Origin: Streptomyces sp. NRRL B-24484
GTDB taxonomy: Bacteria; Actinomycetota; Actinomycetes; Streptomycetales; Streptomycetaceae
Reading direction: 5' to 3'
Assembly (NCBI RefSeq): GCF_000717715.1
Contig: NZ_JOAI01000021.1
Location: 56,584 to 120,583 of the forward strand
Length of the DNA stretch: 64,000 nt
Part shown: in pieces, positions 19,459-27,100 of the stretch
How the letters are laid out: every line of letters begins with the position of its first letter
How positions within the stretch are numbered: position 1 is the stretch's first letter
Made by a program: the position numbers and the translations under genes
Notes under the pieces: generated by a model
The model's database searches: none
The model's input: the letters and a program-made list of their open reading frames with translations, nothing else
What the model was told of the DNA's origin: nothing

Positions 19459-19908
19459 TCAGGCGCGCAGCCGCTCCGGGGCGAGTCCCATGACCAGGGT
19501 GGCGAGCGCCTGGTCGACGGTGGCGCCGAGGTACCACTCGCCGGCGTGGTCCAGGCTGAAGACCCGGCCGAGTTCGTCGATCGCGAGCAGCGCCTGGCCG
19601 AACCGCTCCTCGCCGAGCGGGGCGAGGCGGGTGCCGAGCGCGCGGCCGAGGTCGGCCAGGGTGCGCGGCTGGTGCAGGCCGCAGCGCGGGTCGAGCAGGA
19701 AGGGGGTGCGGGCCAGCGCCCGTCCGGCCCCGTCCAGGTCGAAGGCCAGCCCGCCGAACTCGGCCCAGGCCTCGACGGCGGCGGGGAAGACGGCGTGCGG
19801 GGTGTCCAGGGGCCCGCCGTGCACGGCGAGCACGTCCGCCCAGGCCTCGGCCTGGCGGATCTCCCAGCGTCCGGGGTGCCAGCCGGCCTGCTTGAGGGCG
19901 GCAGCCAC
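19459..19908 (-). CDS. SUKH-3 family immunity-like protein
   Basis: SUKH-3 domain of about 150 residues. Typical pieces are LKQAGWHPGR at the start, FGGLAFDL, GEERFGQALLAIDELGRVF and GEWYLGATVDQALATLVMG at the end. SUKH proteins are known as immunity proteins against nuclease and deaminase toxins. It follows a YwqJ-type deaminase gene, so the pair looks like a toxin and its antidote. The first ATG/GTG/TTG start is GTG 19908, but the family usually begins earlier (RFPADV...); a CTG at 19953 with GGAG seven bases upstream would add 15 residues and is a credible real start. Confidence 0.82.
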   Translation of the reverse strand: MAAALKQAGWHPGRWEIRQAEAWADVLAVHGGPLDTPHAVFPAAVEAWAEFGGLAFDLDGAGRALARTPFLLDPRCGLHQPRTLADLGRALGTRLAPLGEERFGQALLAIDELGRVFSLDHAGEWYLGATVDQALATLVMGLAPERLRA

Positions 19909-19990
19909 GTCGGCCGGGAAGCGCGGTTGGGTTCGTACGGCGGTCGCGTTCAGGGTCTGCTCCGTGGTTCGGGGACAGGGACGGCGCGCG

Positions 19991-20491
19991 TCAGCGGGTG
20001 GTGGGCCCGACGGCGACGCTCGCGACGTTCAGGTGGTCCAGCAGAGCCGCGCAGGAGCGGCACGGCGGCGCGTGCGTGCCGTGCGCCGGGTCCCCCTCCT
20101 CGCGGATGCGGACGGTGGTCAGCCGCGCGCCCCTGAGCGCCTTGCGGGCGTCGTGCAGGCCGAGCGGCTTCCGTGAGGCGCGCTTGGAACGAGCCCCGTC
20201 GACCGTGGTGAGGTACTGGGAGAGCAGCACCGCCTCCGGGCAGCGGCCGGTGAACCGCTCGCGGTGCTCGATCGGAAGGCCGGCGAGGAAGTCCCCGACC
20301 AGCGGGTGCAGCAACGGTGCGAGGTCGGACTTGTCGCCGGCCAGGGTCTGCACCTCGCCGCCCTTCAGCGAGAGCGCCGCCGCGACCGCGGGCAGGACGC
20401 TGTCCCGCAGGTGGAGCAGCCGCGGGACGGCCGGGGCCGCCGGCTGCGCGGCGCTGCCGGGCTCCCGGTCGGCCGTCGGGCTCGCTGACAT
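19991..20491 (-). CDS. YwqJ-related stand-alone deaminase domain
   Basis: A 166-residue protein of the deaminase superfamily. The zinc-site motifs are Cys84-Pro-Glu86 (CxE in place of HxE, characteristic of the YwqJ group) and PPCRSC with Cys144 and Cys147. In polymorphic toxin systems this domain is the C-terminal warhead of secreted toxins; here it is alone, with no export or WXG/LXG module. ATG 20491 follows AGGAG. The SUKH-3 gene downstream is the natural immunity partner. Whether it is an active toxin, a housekeeping deaminase or a domesticated module cannot be told from sequence. Confidence 0.8.
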   Translation of the reverse strand: MSASPTADREPGSAAQPAAPAVPRLLHLRDSVLPAVAAALSLKGGEVQTLAGDKSDLAPLLHPLVGDFLAGLPIEHRERFTGRCPEAVLLSQYLTTVDGARSKRASRKPLGLHDARKALRGARLTTVRIREEGDPAHGTHAPPCRSCAALLDHLNVASVAVGPTTR

Positions 20492-20850
20492 GGTTCTCCT
20501 CGATCGCGTTCCGCGCGGGTCTCCGGCCCGGCGCCCGGGATGCTGACGGACGGTGGACGCCGACCCGCTCCCTCATTGTGGGCCTCAAGACTGTCAAACC
20601 CTTCGCAGCGCCGCGGACCCGGGGTGTACGGAGCGTTGCGAACGCCGTCACGGCGCGCCGCGGGTTTGCGGATTCGGCCTCCGGGGGCGTACGGCGGCCG
20701 GTACCGTTCCAGCGGCGGGGCCACCTGGGCAGCACCGTGGGGCGCCGTCGGCCGCAGGGCCGGCGGTGGTGATCCGATCAGGGCGGCCGCACGGACGCGG
20801 GGTGCTCCGGGGCAGTGACGCTCCGGCACCGGACAAGGGGGGTCTTGTCG
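20492..20850. other. Divergent intergenic region before the sugar operon
   Basis: 359 bp between the deaminase gene and the nucleotide-sugar operon. I see no coding sequence, RNA gene or convincing palindrome; it must hold promoters for both directions, but none is clear. GGGGGG at 20837-20842 serves as the ribosome site of the first operon gene. Confidence 0.5.
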
Positions 20851-22095
20851 ATGTCGATGCAGCACGGTCCGGGGCACGCGCCGGCGCAGGAGGCGCACGA
20901 GGCGCCCGGCGAGCACGTCCCCACGCCGGGTGCGGCCGGGTCCGCGCCCGGACGCCGGATCGGGCTCGCGGTGGTCGGCGCCGGGTACTGGGGACCCAAC
21001 CTCGTCCGCAACGCCCAACAGACGGCCGCCCTGCGGCTGCACTGGCTGTGCGACCTCGACGAGGAACGCTCCCGCCGGGTGCTCGGCGAGTACAGCACCG
21101 TCCGCACCACCACCTCCTTCGACGAAGTCCTCGCCGACGACCGGGTCGAGGCCGTCGCCGTCGCCACCCCTGCCGCCGCCCACTACAAGCTGGTGCGCGC
21201 CGCCCTGGAGTCCGGCCGCCACGTGCTCGTCGAGAAGCCCATCACCACCACCGCCGACGAGGCCGCCGAATTGTGCGAACTCGCTGAAGAACGCGGACTG
21301 GTACTGATGTGCGACCACACCTTCTGCTACACGCCGGTGGTCCGCCGGATCCGCGAGCTGGTGCACGGCGGCGAGATCGGCGACGTCCAGTTCTTCGACT
21401 CGGTGCGGATCAACCTCGGCCTCGTCCAGCCCGACGTCGACGTGCTGTGGGACCTCGCCCCGCACGACCTGTCGATCCTCGACTTCGTGCTGCCGCCCGG
21501 CGTCGAACCGGTCGGCGTCAGCGCCCAGGCCGCCGACCCGATCGGGGCCGGCCGCGCCTGCGTCGCCTACCTCACCGTCCGGCTCAGCAACGGCGCGCTC
21601 GCCCACTGCCACGTCAACTGGCTCTCACCGACGAAGGTCCGCACCACCCTGATCGGCGGGTCCCGGCGCACCCTTGTCTGGGACGACCTCAACCCGCAGG
21701 CCAGGCTGGCGATCCACGACCGCGGGGTCGACCTCACCCCGCCCGACGAACTCACCGACGCCATCCGGCACCGCGCCATGATCTCGTACCGGGTCGGCGA
21801 CATGGTCGCGCCCGCCCTGGTCGAGCAGGAGGCGCTGCGCAACGTGATGGGCGAGTTCGCCGCCGCGGTCACCGAGGGCCGGGCCCCGCTCACCGACGGC
21901 CGCTCCGGCCTGCGGGTGCTGCGCCTGCTGCACGCCGCCTCGCGCAGCCTCGAACTCGGCGGCGCCACCGTGCCCGTCGACCCGGGCGCAGACCCGGACA
22001 CCGCCGCCGCGCTGCCCCACCCCGTCCTGCCCCACCCCGTTCTGCCCCACCCCGTTCTGCCGAGCACCGCACAGGAGAGGGCCGCCGCCCGATGA
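20851..22095 (+). CDS. Gfo/Idh/MocA-family sugar oxidoreductase
   Basis: NAD(P)-dependent dehydrogenase of 414 residues and first gene of a five-gene operon. It has the Rossmann motif GLAVVGAGYWGPNLVRN, the family EKP at 128-130 (VLVEKPITTT) and a C-terminal sheet domain. Relatives such as WlbA/WbpB oxidise the 3-hydroxyl of UDP-GlcNAc uronic acid to give the substrate for a 3-aminotransferase; the aminotransferases downstream support such a role by inference. ATG 20851 lies eight bases after GGGGGG; GTG 20815 is a possible longer start. The last 20 or so residues are a Pro-rich tandem repeat (LPHPV)3. Its stop overlaps the next start as ATGA. Confidence 0.88.
   Translation: MSMQHGPGHAPAQEAHEAPGEHVPTPGAAGSAPGRRIGLAVVGAGYWGPNLVRNAQQTAALRLHWLCDLDEERSRRVLGEYSTVRTTTSFDEVLADDRVEAVAVATPAAAHYKLVRAALESGRHVLVEKPITTTADEAAELCELAEERGLVLMCDHTFCYTPVVRRIRELVHGGEIGDVQFFDSVRINLGLVQPDVDVLWDLAPHDLSILDFVLPPGVEPVGVSAQAADPIGAGRACVAYLTVRLSNGALAHCHVNWLSPTKVRTTLIGGSRRTLVWDDLNPQARLAIHDRGVDLTPPDELTDAIRHRAMISYRVGDMVAPALVEQEALRNVMGEFAAAVTEGRAPLTDGRSGLRVLRLLHAASRSLELGGATVPVDPGADPDTAAALPHPVLPHPVLPHPVLPSTAQERAAAR
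22012..22056 (+). repeat. Three tandem 15-bp repeats at the oxidoreductase 3' end
   Basis: Three near-identical 15-bp units starting CTGCCCCACCCCGT encode LPHPV repeats just before the stop. Confidence 0.9.
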
Positions 22096-23072
22096 ACGCA
22101 GTCCCCGTCCCCGGCTCCCGTTGCCTGGTCACCGGCGGCGCCGGCACCATCGGTTCCACCGTCGTCGACCAGCTGATCGAGGCCGGTGCCCGCGAGGTCG
22201 TCGTGCTCGACAACTTCGTCCGCGGCCGCACGGAGAACCTCGCCCGCGCCCGGGAGCTCGCCGCCCCCGGCCAACTGCGGGTCGTCGACGGCGACATCCG
22301 CGACCGCGCACTGCTGCGCGAACTCCTCGGCGACGACACCGACCTGCTCTTCCATCTCGCCGCGATCCGGATCACCCAGTGCGCCGCCGAACCCCGGCTC
22401 GCCCTGGAGATCATGGTCGACGGCACCTTCGACGTCATCGAGGCCGCCGCCGAGAAGGGCGTCCGCAAGCTGATCGCCTCGTCCACGGCCTCCGTCTACG
22501 GCCTCGCCGACACCTTCCCGACGCCGGAGACCCAGCACCCCTACAACAACGACACCTTCTACGGCGCCGCCAAGGCGTTCAACGAGGGCATGCTGCGCAG
22601 CTTCCACGCGATGACCGGCCTGGACTACGTCGCGCTGCGCTACTTCAACGTGTACGGGCCCCGGATGGACGTCCACGGCAAGTACACCGAGGTGTTCATC
22701 CGCTGGATGGAGCGGATCGCCTCCGGCGAGCCCCCGCTGATCTTCGGCGACGGCACCCAGACCATGGACTTCGTCTACACCGAGGACATCGCCCGGGCGA
22801 ACCTGCTCGCCGCCGCGGCCCCCGTCACCGACCGGGTCTACAACATCGCCTCCGCGAGCGAGGTCTCGCTGCGCGGCCTCGCCGACGCGCTGCTCGCCGC
22901 CATGGACCGCAGCGACCTCGACGTCGAGCACGGCCCGGCCCGCGGCACCGCGGGCGGCGTGGTCCGCCGGCTCGCCGACATCTCCGCCGCCGAACGCGAC
23001 CTCGGCTGGAAGCCCGACCTCGGCCTCGACGACGGCCTGCGCCGGCTCGTCGCCTGGTGGCGCGCGCAGTGA
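22092..23072 (+). CDS. NAD-dependent nucleotide-sugar epimerase/dehydratase
   Basis: Extended SDR of 326 residues. It has the NAD loop LVTGGAGTIGSTVVDQL (about 13-29), DNFVRGR after beta-2, the catalytic SSTASVYG, Tyr157-x3-Lys161 in YGAAK, and the substrate pieces ALRYFNVYGPRMD and GDGTQTMDFVYTEDIA that bind the nucleotide-sugar. It is close to GalE/WbpP-like 4-epimerases. Unusual for the family is AIRITQCA in the place of the common HLAA..V..S segment. The ATGA overlap with the gene before it and GTGA with a possible start after it indicate tight co-translation. Precise sugar unknown. Confidence 0.88.
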   Translation: MNAVPVPGSRCLVTGGAGTIGSTVVDQLIEAGAREVVVLDNFVRGRTENLARARELAAPGQLRVVDGDIRDRALLRELLGDDTDLLFHLAAIRITQCAAEPRLALEIMVDGTFDVIEAAAEKGVRKLIASSTASVYGLADTFPTPETQHPYNNDTFYGAAKAFNEGMLRSFHAMTGLDYVALRYFNVYGPRMDVHGKYTEVFIRWMERIASGEPPLIFGDGTQTMDFVYTEDIARANLLAAAAPVTDRVYNIASASEVSLRGLADALLAAMDRSDLDVEHGPARGTAGGVVRRLADISAAERDLGWKPDLGLDDGLRRLVAWWRAQ

Positions 23073-23107
23073 CCGCGACCGACCCGCGAGCAGTTCGGAG
23101 CACCCCC

Positions 23108-24253
23108 GTGTCCAGTACTCCGGTGGCGGGCATCCCCGTCATGGTGCCGTGGCTCGGCGAGGAGGAGGCCGAGGCCGCCGCCGAGGCCGTCCGCTCCGGC
23201 TGGGTCGCCCAGGGCCCGCGGGTCGCCGCCTTCGAACGGGCCTTCGCCGAGCACCTCGGGGTGCCGCACGCGGTCGCCGTCTCCTCCTGCACCACCGCGC
23301 TGCACCTCGCCATGATCGGTGCCGGGGTCGGCCCCGGCGACGAGGTGGTGGTGCCCTCGCTGTCCTTCGTCGCCACCGCCAACGCCGTCACCTACGTCGG
23401 TGCCGTCCCCGTCTTCGCGGACGTCGACCCGGCCACCGGCAACCTCACCCCCGACACGGTCGCCGCCGTGCTCACCGACCGCACCAGGGCCGTGATCGCC
23501 GTCGACCAGGGCGGCGTCCCGGTCGACCTCGACACGATCCGGGCCCTGGTCGAACCCCGCGGCGCCACCGTCGTCGAGGACGCCGCCTGCGGGGCCGGCT
23601 CCGTGTACCGCGGCCGCCCGGCCGGCGCCGCCGCCCAGATCGCCGCCTACTCCTTCCACCCGCGCAAGCTCCTCACCACCGGCGAGGGCGGCATGGTGAC
23701 CTGCCACGACGCCGACCTCGCCGCCCGGCTGCGCCGGCTGCGCGAGCACGGGATGAGCGTCTCCGCCGCCGACCGGCACGGCGCGGCGGGCGGCGCCGCC
23801 GTCGTCGAGACCTACGACGAGATCGGCTTCAACCACCGGATGACCGACATCCAGGCCGCCGTCGGCCTGGTCCAGCTCGGCAAGCTGCCCGCCATGGTCG
23901 CCCGGCGGCGCGAACTCGCCGAGCGCTACCGCGGCCTGCTCGGCCCGCTCGCCGAACGGCTGGTCACCGACCCCGCCCACGGCACCGGCAACTACCAGGC
24001 CTGCTGGCTGCTGCTGCCGGACACCGCCCCCGACCGCACCGAGGTGCTGGCCCGGCTCGCCGCCGCCGGCGTCTCCGCCCGGCGCGGCATCATGGCCGCC
24101 CACCTGGAGGCCCCCTACAAGGGCACCGCGCGGGTGCCGCTGCCCGCCACCGAGCTGATCACCCACCGCTCGCTGATCCTGCCGCTGTTCCACACCCTCA
24201 CCGAGGAGCAGCAGGACCGCGTCGTCGCGGCCCTCCGGGAGGCCGTCGGGTGA
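23108..24253 (+). CDS. DegT/DnrJ/EryC1-family PLP aminotransferase (first)
   Basis: Sugar aminotransferase of 381 residues that transfers an amino group from glutamate to a keto-sugar nucleotide. The PLP-lysine is Lys187 in SFHPRKLLTTGEGGMV, and other family markers are VSSCTTALHLAM, PSLSFVATANAV, VVEDAAC and FNHRMTDIQAAVGL. SFHPxKxxTTGEGG is common in ArnB/PseC/PglE-type 4-aminotransferases, so a C4 target is the better guess. GTG 23108 follows CGGAG at a good distance; GTG 23069, overlapping the previous stop as GTGA, would add 13 residues. Its own stop overlaps the next start as GTGA. Confidence 0.88.
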   Translation: MSSTPVAGIPVMVPWLGEEEAEAAAEAVRSGWVAQGPRVAAFERAFAEHLGVPHAVAVSSCTTALHLAMIGAGVGPGDEVVVPSLSFVATANAVTYVGAVPVFADVDPATGNLTPDTVAAVLTDRTRAVIAVDQGGVPVDLDTIRALVEPRGATVVEDAACGAGSVYRGRPAGAAAQIAAYSFHPRKLLTTGEGGMVTCHDADLAARLRRLREHGMSVSAADRHGAAGGAAVVETYDEIGFNHRMTDIQAAVGLVQLGKLPAMVARRRELAERYRGLLGPLAERLVTDPAHGTGNYQACWLLLPDTAPDRTEVLARLAAAGVSARRGIMAAHLEAPYKGTARVPLPATELITHRSLILPLFHTLTEEQQDRVVAALREAVG

Positions 24254-25899
24254 CCTCGGTCAGGCACCTCGGGCACGCCGGCTTCGCGGTCGAGCACGCC
24301 GGCCTGCGGCTGCTGATCGACCCGTGGTTCCACCCCGCGTTCCTGGACGCCTGGTTCCCGTACCCCGACAACCGGCCGCTGCTGCCCGAGGTGGTGGCCG
24401 GCCGCTGGGACTACCTCTACGTCTCGCACACCCACGAGGACCACCTCGACGAGCGGCTGCTCGACCGGCTGCCCCGGGACACCACCGTCCTGGTGCCCCG
24501 CTACCGGACCCGGTCGCTGCAGCGCCGGCTCGCCGCGCTCGGCTTCACCCGGCAGGTGCCGCTCGGCCACCGGGAGACCCACCGGCTCGGCCCGGACGCC
24601 ACCGCCACCATGCTGCTGGACACCAGCCACAAGGAGGACAGCGGCCTGCTGCTCGACCTCGGCGGCACGCGCTTCCTCGACCTCAACGACTGCAACCCGC
24701 CGCTGTCCGACCTGCCCGGCGGTGTCGACCTGCTGGCCGCCCAGTACTCCGGCGCCATGTGGTACCCCAACGCCTACGACTACCCGCCCGCGCGGATGGC
24801 CGCCAAGACCGCCGCCGTCCGCGCCGACCTGATGGACAGCCTGGTCCGCAAGGTCCGGCTCACCGGCGCCCGCCGCTACCTGCCCTCGGCCGGCCCGGCC
24901 TGCTTCCTCGACCCGGAGCTCGACCGGTTCAACGACCGCGAAAGGACGATCTTCGCGCACTGGGAGGACGTCGCCGCGGACTTCGCCGCCGCCTGCCCCG
25001 GGGTCGAGGTCGTCCGGACGGCCCCCGGCGACACCGTCGACGTGCGACCCGGGCCCGCCGGCCGCGCGGCGCCGCCGGCCCCGCCCGGCCGGTGGCTCAC
25101 CGACCCGGCCGGCTACCTCGCCGACTACCGCGAGCGCCGCCGCGAGGAGTGGCAGGCGTACCACCGCGGCGAGCCCGCGCCGCCCACCGCGGAGGAGGTC
25201 GATGCGCACTTCGACCGGCTCCGCCGGCTCAACCGGCCGCTGCTCGCCGACTACCGCGGCCGGCTCGCCCTGGAGGCCGGCGGCGAGGCCTGGCGGATCG
25301 CCCTCGGCGACCTCGCCGCCCGGGTCGAGCTGGAGGACGACCCGGTCGACCCGGCCTACACCATCCGCGTCCCGCCGCGCGTCCTGCGGGCCGTCCTCGA
25401 CGGCCGGGCCGGCTGGGAGGAGGCGCTGCTCTCGATGCGGCTCGCGCTGCACCGCGACCCGGACGTCTTCGACCTCACCCTGCTCTCGCTGCTGCGCTAC
25501 GGCCACCAGCCGGCCCAGACCCGCCGGCTGGTGCGCGAGCGGGCCGCCTCCGACGAGACCGTCCAGCGCGACGGGCTGCGGATGCAGCGCTGGTGCCCGC
25601 ACGCCGGCGAGGACCTCGGCCACGCCGTGATCGCCGACGGCGTCGTCGAGTGCCCCCGCCACCACTGGCGGTGGGACGCCCGGACGGGCGCCTGCCTCTC
25701 CGGCGGCAGCCTGCCGCTGCGCGTCGAACCCGCGCCCGCCGAGCCCGCGCCCGCCGAGCCCGCGCCCGCCGAGCCCGCGCCCGCCGAGCCCGCGCCCGCC
25801 GAGCCCGCACCCGGCCACGGAGCCGCACCCGGCCGCGGAGCCGCACCCGTTCCCGTGCCCGCACTGTCCACCGAACCCGCCGAGGGGCGTATCCCATGA
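24250..25899 (+). CDS. NamH-like metallo-beta-lactamase-fold / Rieske hydroxylase
   Basis: Protein of 549 residues joining an N-terminal metallo-beta-lactamase fold (HTHEDH at 60-65; SHKEDSG; QYSGAMWYPNAYDYP; PSAGPACFLDPELDRFND) to a C-terminal Rieske [2Fe-2S] domain (Cys449-x-His451 and Cys468-x2-His471 in CPRHHW). This order and several of the motifs match the mycobacterial UDP-MurNAc hydroxylase NamH, a relative of CMP-Neu5Ac hydroxylase, which converts N-acetyl to N-glycolyl. Location inside an amino-sugar operon suggests that it hydroxylates an N-acyl group of another nucleotide-sugar; that is inference. It needs ferredoxin or cytochrome partners not encoded here. The extreme C terminus is an unstructured (EPAPA)n tail. 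Overlaps both neighbours by 4 bp. Confidence 0.85.
   Translation: MTSVRHLGHAGFAVEHAGLRLLIDPWFHPAFLDAWFPYPDNRPLLPEVVAGRWDYLYVSHTHEDHLDERLLDRLPRDTTVLVPRYRTRSLQRRLAALGFTRQVPLGHRETHRLGPDATATMLLDTSHKEDSGLLLDLGGTRFLDLNDCNPPLSDLPGGVDLLAAQYSGAMWYPNAYDYPPARMAAKTAAVRADLMDSLVRKVRLTGARRYLPSAGPACFLDPELDRFNDRERTIFAHWEDVAADFAAACPGVEVVRTAPGDTVDVRPGPAGRAAPPAPPGRWLTDPAGYLADYRERRREEWQAYHRGEPAPPTAEEVDAHFDRLRRLNRPLLADYRGRLALEAGGEAWRIALGDLAARVELEDDPVDPAYTIRVPPRVLRAVLDGRAGWEEALLSMRLALHRDPDVFDLTLLSLLRYGHQPAQTRRLVRERAASDETVQRDGLRMQRWCPHAGEDLGHAVIADGVVECPRHHWRWDARTGACLSGGSLPLRVEPAPAEPAPAEPAPAEPAPAEPAPAEPAPGHGAAPGRGAAPVPVPALSTEPAEGRIP
25726..25815 (+). repeat. Six tandem 15-bp repeats at the hydroxylase 3' end
   Basis: Unit GAGCCCGCGCCCGCC is repeated about six times (first and last copies imperfect), encoding EPAPA repeats after the Rieske domain. 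Confidence 0.92.
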
Positions 25900-26999
25900 C
25901 CGACATCCCGCTCGTCGACCTGCACGCCGCCCACGCCGAGGTCGCCGAGGAGGTGCGCGCGGGCTTCGACGCCGTGCTGGCGAGCGGCGCCTACATCAAG
26001 GGCCCCGACGTGGCCGCCTTCGAGGCCGAGTACGCCGCCTTCTCCGGGGTGCGGCACGCCGTCGGCACGGCCAACGGCACCGACGCCCTCGAACTCGCCC
26101 TGCGCGCCCTCGACCTGCCGCCCGGCTCCGGCGCCGTCCTGCCGGCCAACACCTTCGTCGCCACCGCCGAGGCCGTCGTCCGGGCCGGGCTGCGGCCCGT
26201 CCTGGTCGACGTCGACCCCGAGCACCTGCTGATCGACCCGGCGGCCGCCGCCGACGCCCTGCCCGGTGCCGCGGTGCTGCTGCCCGTCCACCTCAACGGC
26301 CAGCTCGCGCCCATGGCGCCGCTGCTGGAGATCGCCGGGGACCGGCCGGTGGTCGAGGACGGTGCGCAGTCCCAGGGCGCCCGGCAGGACGGCCGGGTCT
26401 CCGGCTCCTGGGGCCGGATCGCCGCGACCAGCTTCTACCCCGGCAAGAACCTCGGCGCCTACGGCGACGCCGGTGCGGTAGTCACCGACGACGAGGGCCT
26501 CGCCGCCGCCGTGCGGCTGATCGGCGACCACGGCTCCGGCCGCAAGTACGTGCACGAGCGGTTCGGCTTCAACTCGCGGATGGACACCCTGCAGGCGGTC
26601 GTGCTCCGCGCCAAGCTGCGCCGGCTGCCCGCCTGGAACGAGGCCCGCCGGGCCGCCGCCGCGCGGTACGACGCGCTGCTCGCCGGCGTCGAGGGCATCA
26701 CCCCGCCGCGCACCCTGCCGGGCAACGAGCACGTCTGGCACCTGTACGCCGTCCGGGTGGCGCGCGGCCGCGACACCGTCCTCGCCGACCTGCAGGCGGC
26801 CGGGATCGGCGCCGGGGTGCACTACCCGGTGCCCGTCCACCTGCAGCCCGCCTTCCGCGGCCTCGGCCACGCCGAGGGGGCCTTCCCGGTGGCCGAGCGG
26901 GCCGCCGCCGAACTGCTCACCCTGCCGCTGTTCCCGCAGATCACCGAGGACCAGCAGAGCCGGGTGGCGGAGGTGCTGGCGAAGGCGGTGCGCCGCTGA
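25896..26999 (+). CDS. DegT/DnrJ/EryC1-family PLP aminotransferase (second, 3-aminotransferase-like)
   Basis: Sugar aminotransferase of 367 residues. The PLP-lysine is Lys184 in SFYPGKNLGAYGDAGAV, the form found in 3-aminotransferases such as DesV, FdtB/QdtB and WbpE/WlbC. Other markers are GTANGTDALELALRAL, PANTFVATAEAV, VVEDGAQSQGA, FNSRMDTLQAVVLRAKL and the C-terminal AGVHYPVPVHLQPAF. In the WbpB/WbpE pair a Gfo/Idh enzyme makes the 3-keto sugar and this enzyme aminates it; the first gene of this operon could supply that substrate. ATG 25896 overlaps the hydroxylase stop as ATGA. It is the last gene of the operon; the next start is about 100 bp away. Confidence 0.9.
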   Translation: MTDIPLVDLHAAHAEVAEEVRAGFDAVLASGAYIKGPDVAAFEAEYAAFSGVRHAVGTANGTDALELALRALDLPPGSGAVLPANTFVATAEAVVRAGLRPVLVDVDPEHLLIDPAAAADALPGAAVLLPVHLNGQLAPMAPLLEIAGDRPVVEDGAQSQGARQDGRVSGSWGRIAATSFYPGKNLGAYGDAGAVVTDDEGLAAAVRLIGDHGSGRKYVHERFGFNSRMDTLQAVVLRAKLRRLPAWNEARRAAAARYDALLAGVEGITPPRTLPGNEHVWHLYAVRVARGRDTVLADLQAAGIGAGVHYPVPVHLQPAFRGLGHAEGAFPVAERAAAELLTLPLFPQITEDQQSRVAEVLAKAVRR

Positions 27000-27100
27000 C
27001 GCGGTGCCGCCCGGAACGGGAGTGATGCCCCTGGTCTCCAGGGGTGTCCCTTCCCCTACGCTGGTGCCCGCAACAGTGCAGAGCCAGTGGGGGAGCCCTG

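Noticed and set aside
25726..25815. CRISPR-like tandem repeats
   Set aside because: The 15-bp units are contiguous without spacers and encode EPAPA in frame, so this is a coding minisatellite.
24250..25899. A beta-lactamase resistance gene
   Set aside because: The metallo-beta-lactamase fold is joined to a Rieske domain with NamH-like motifs and sits in a sugar operon.
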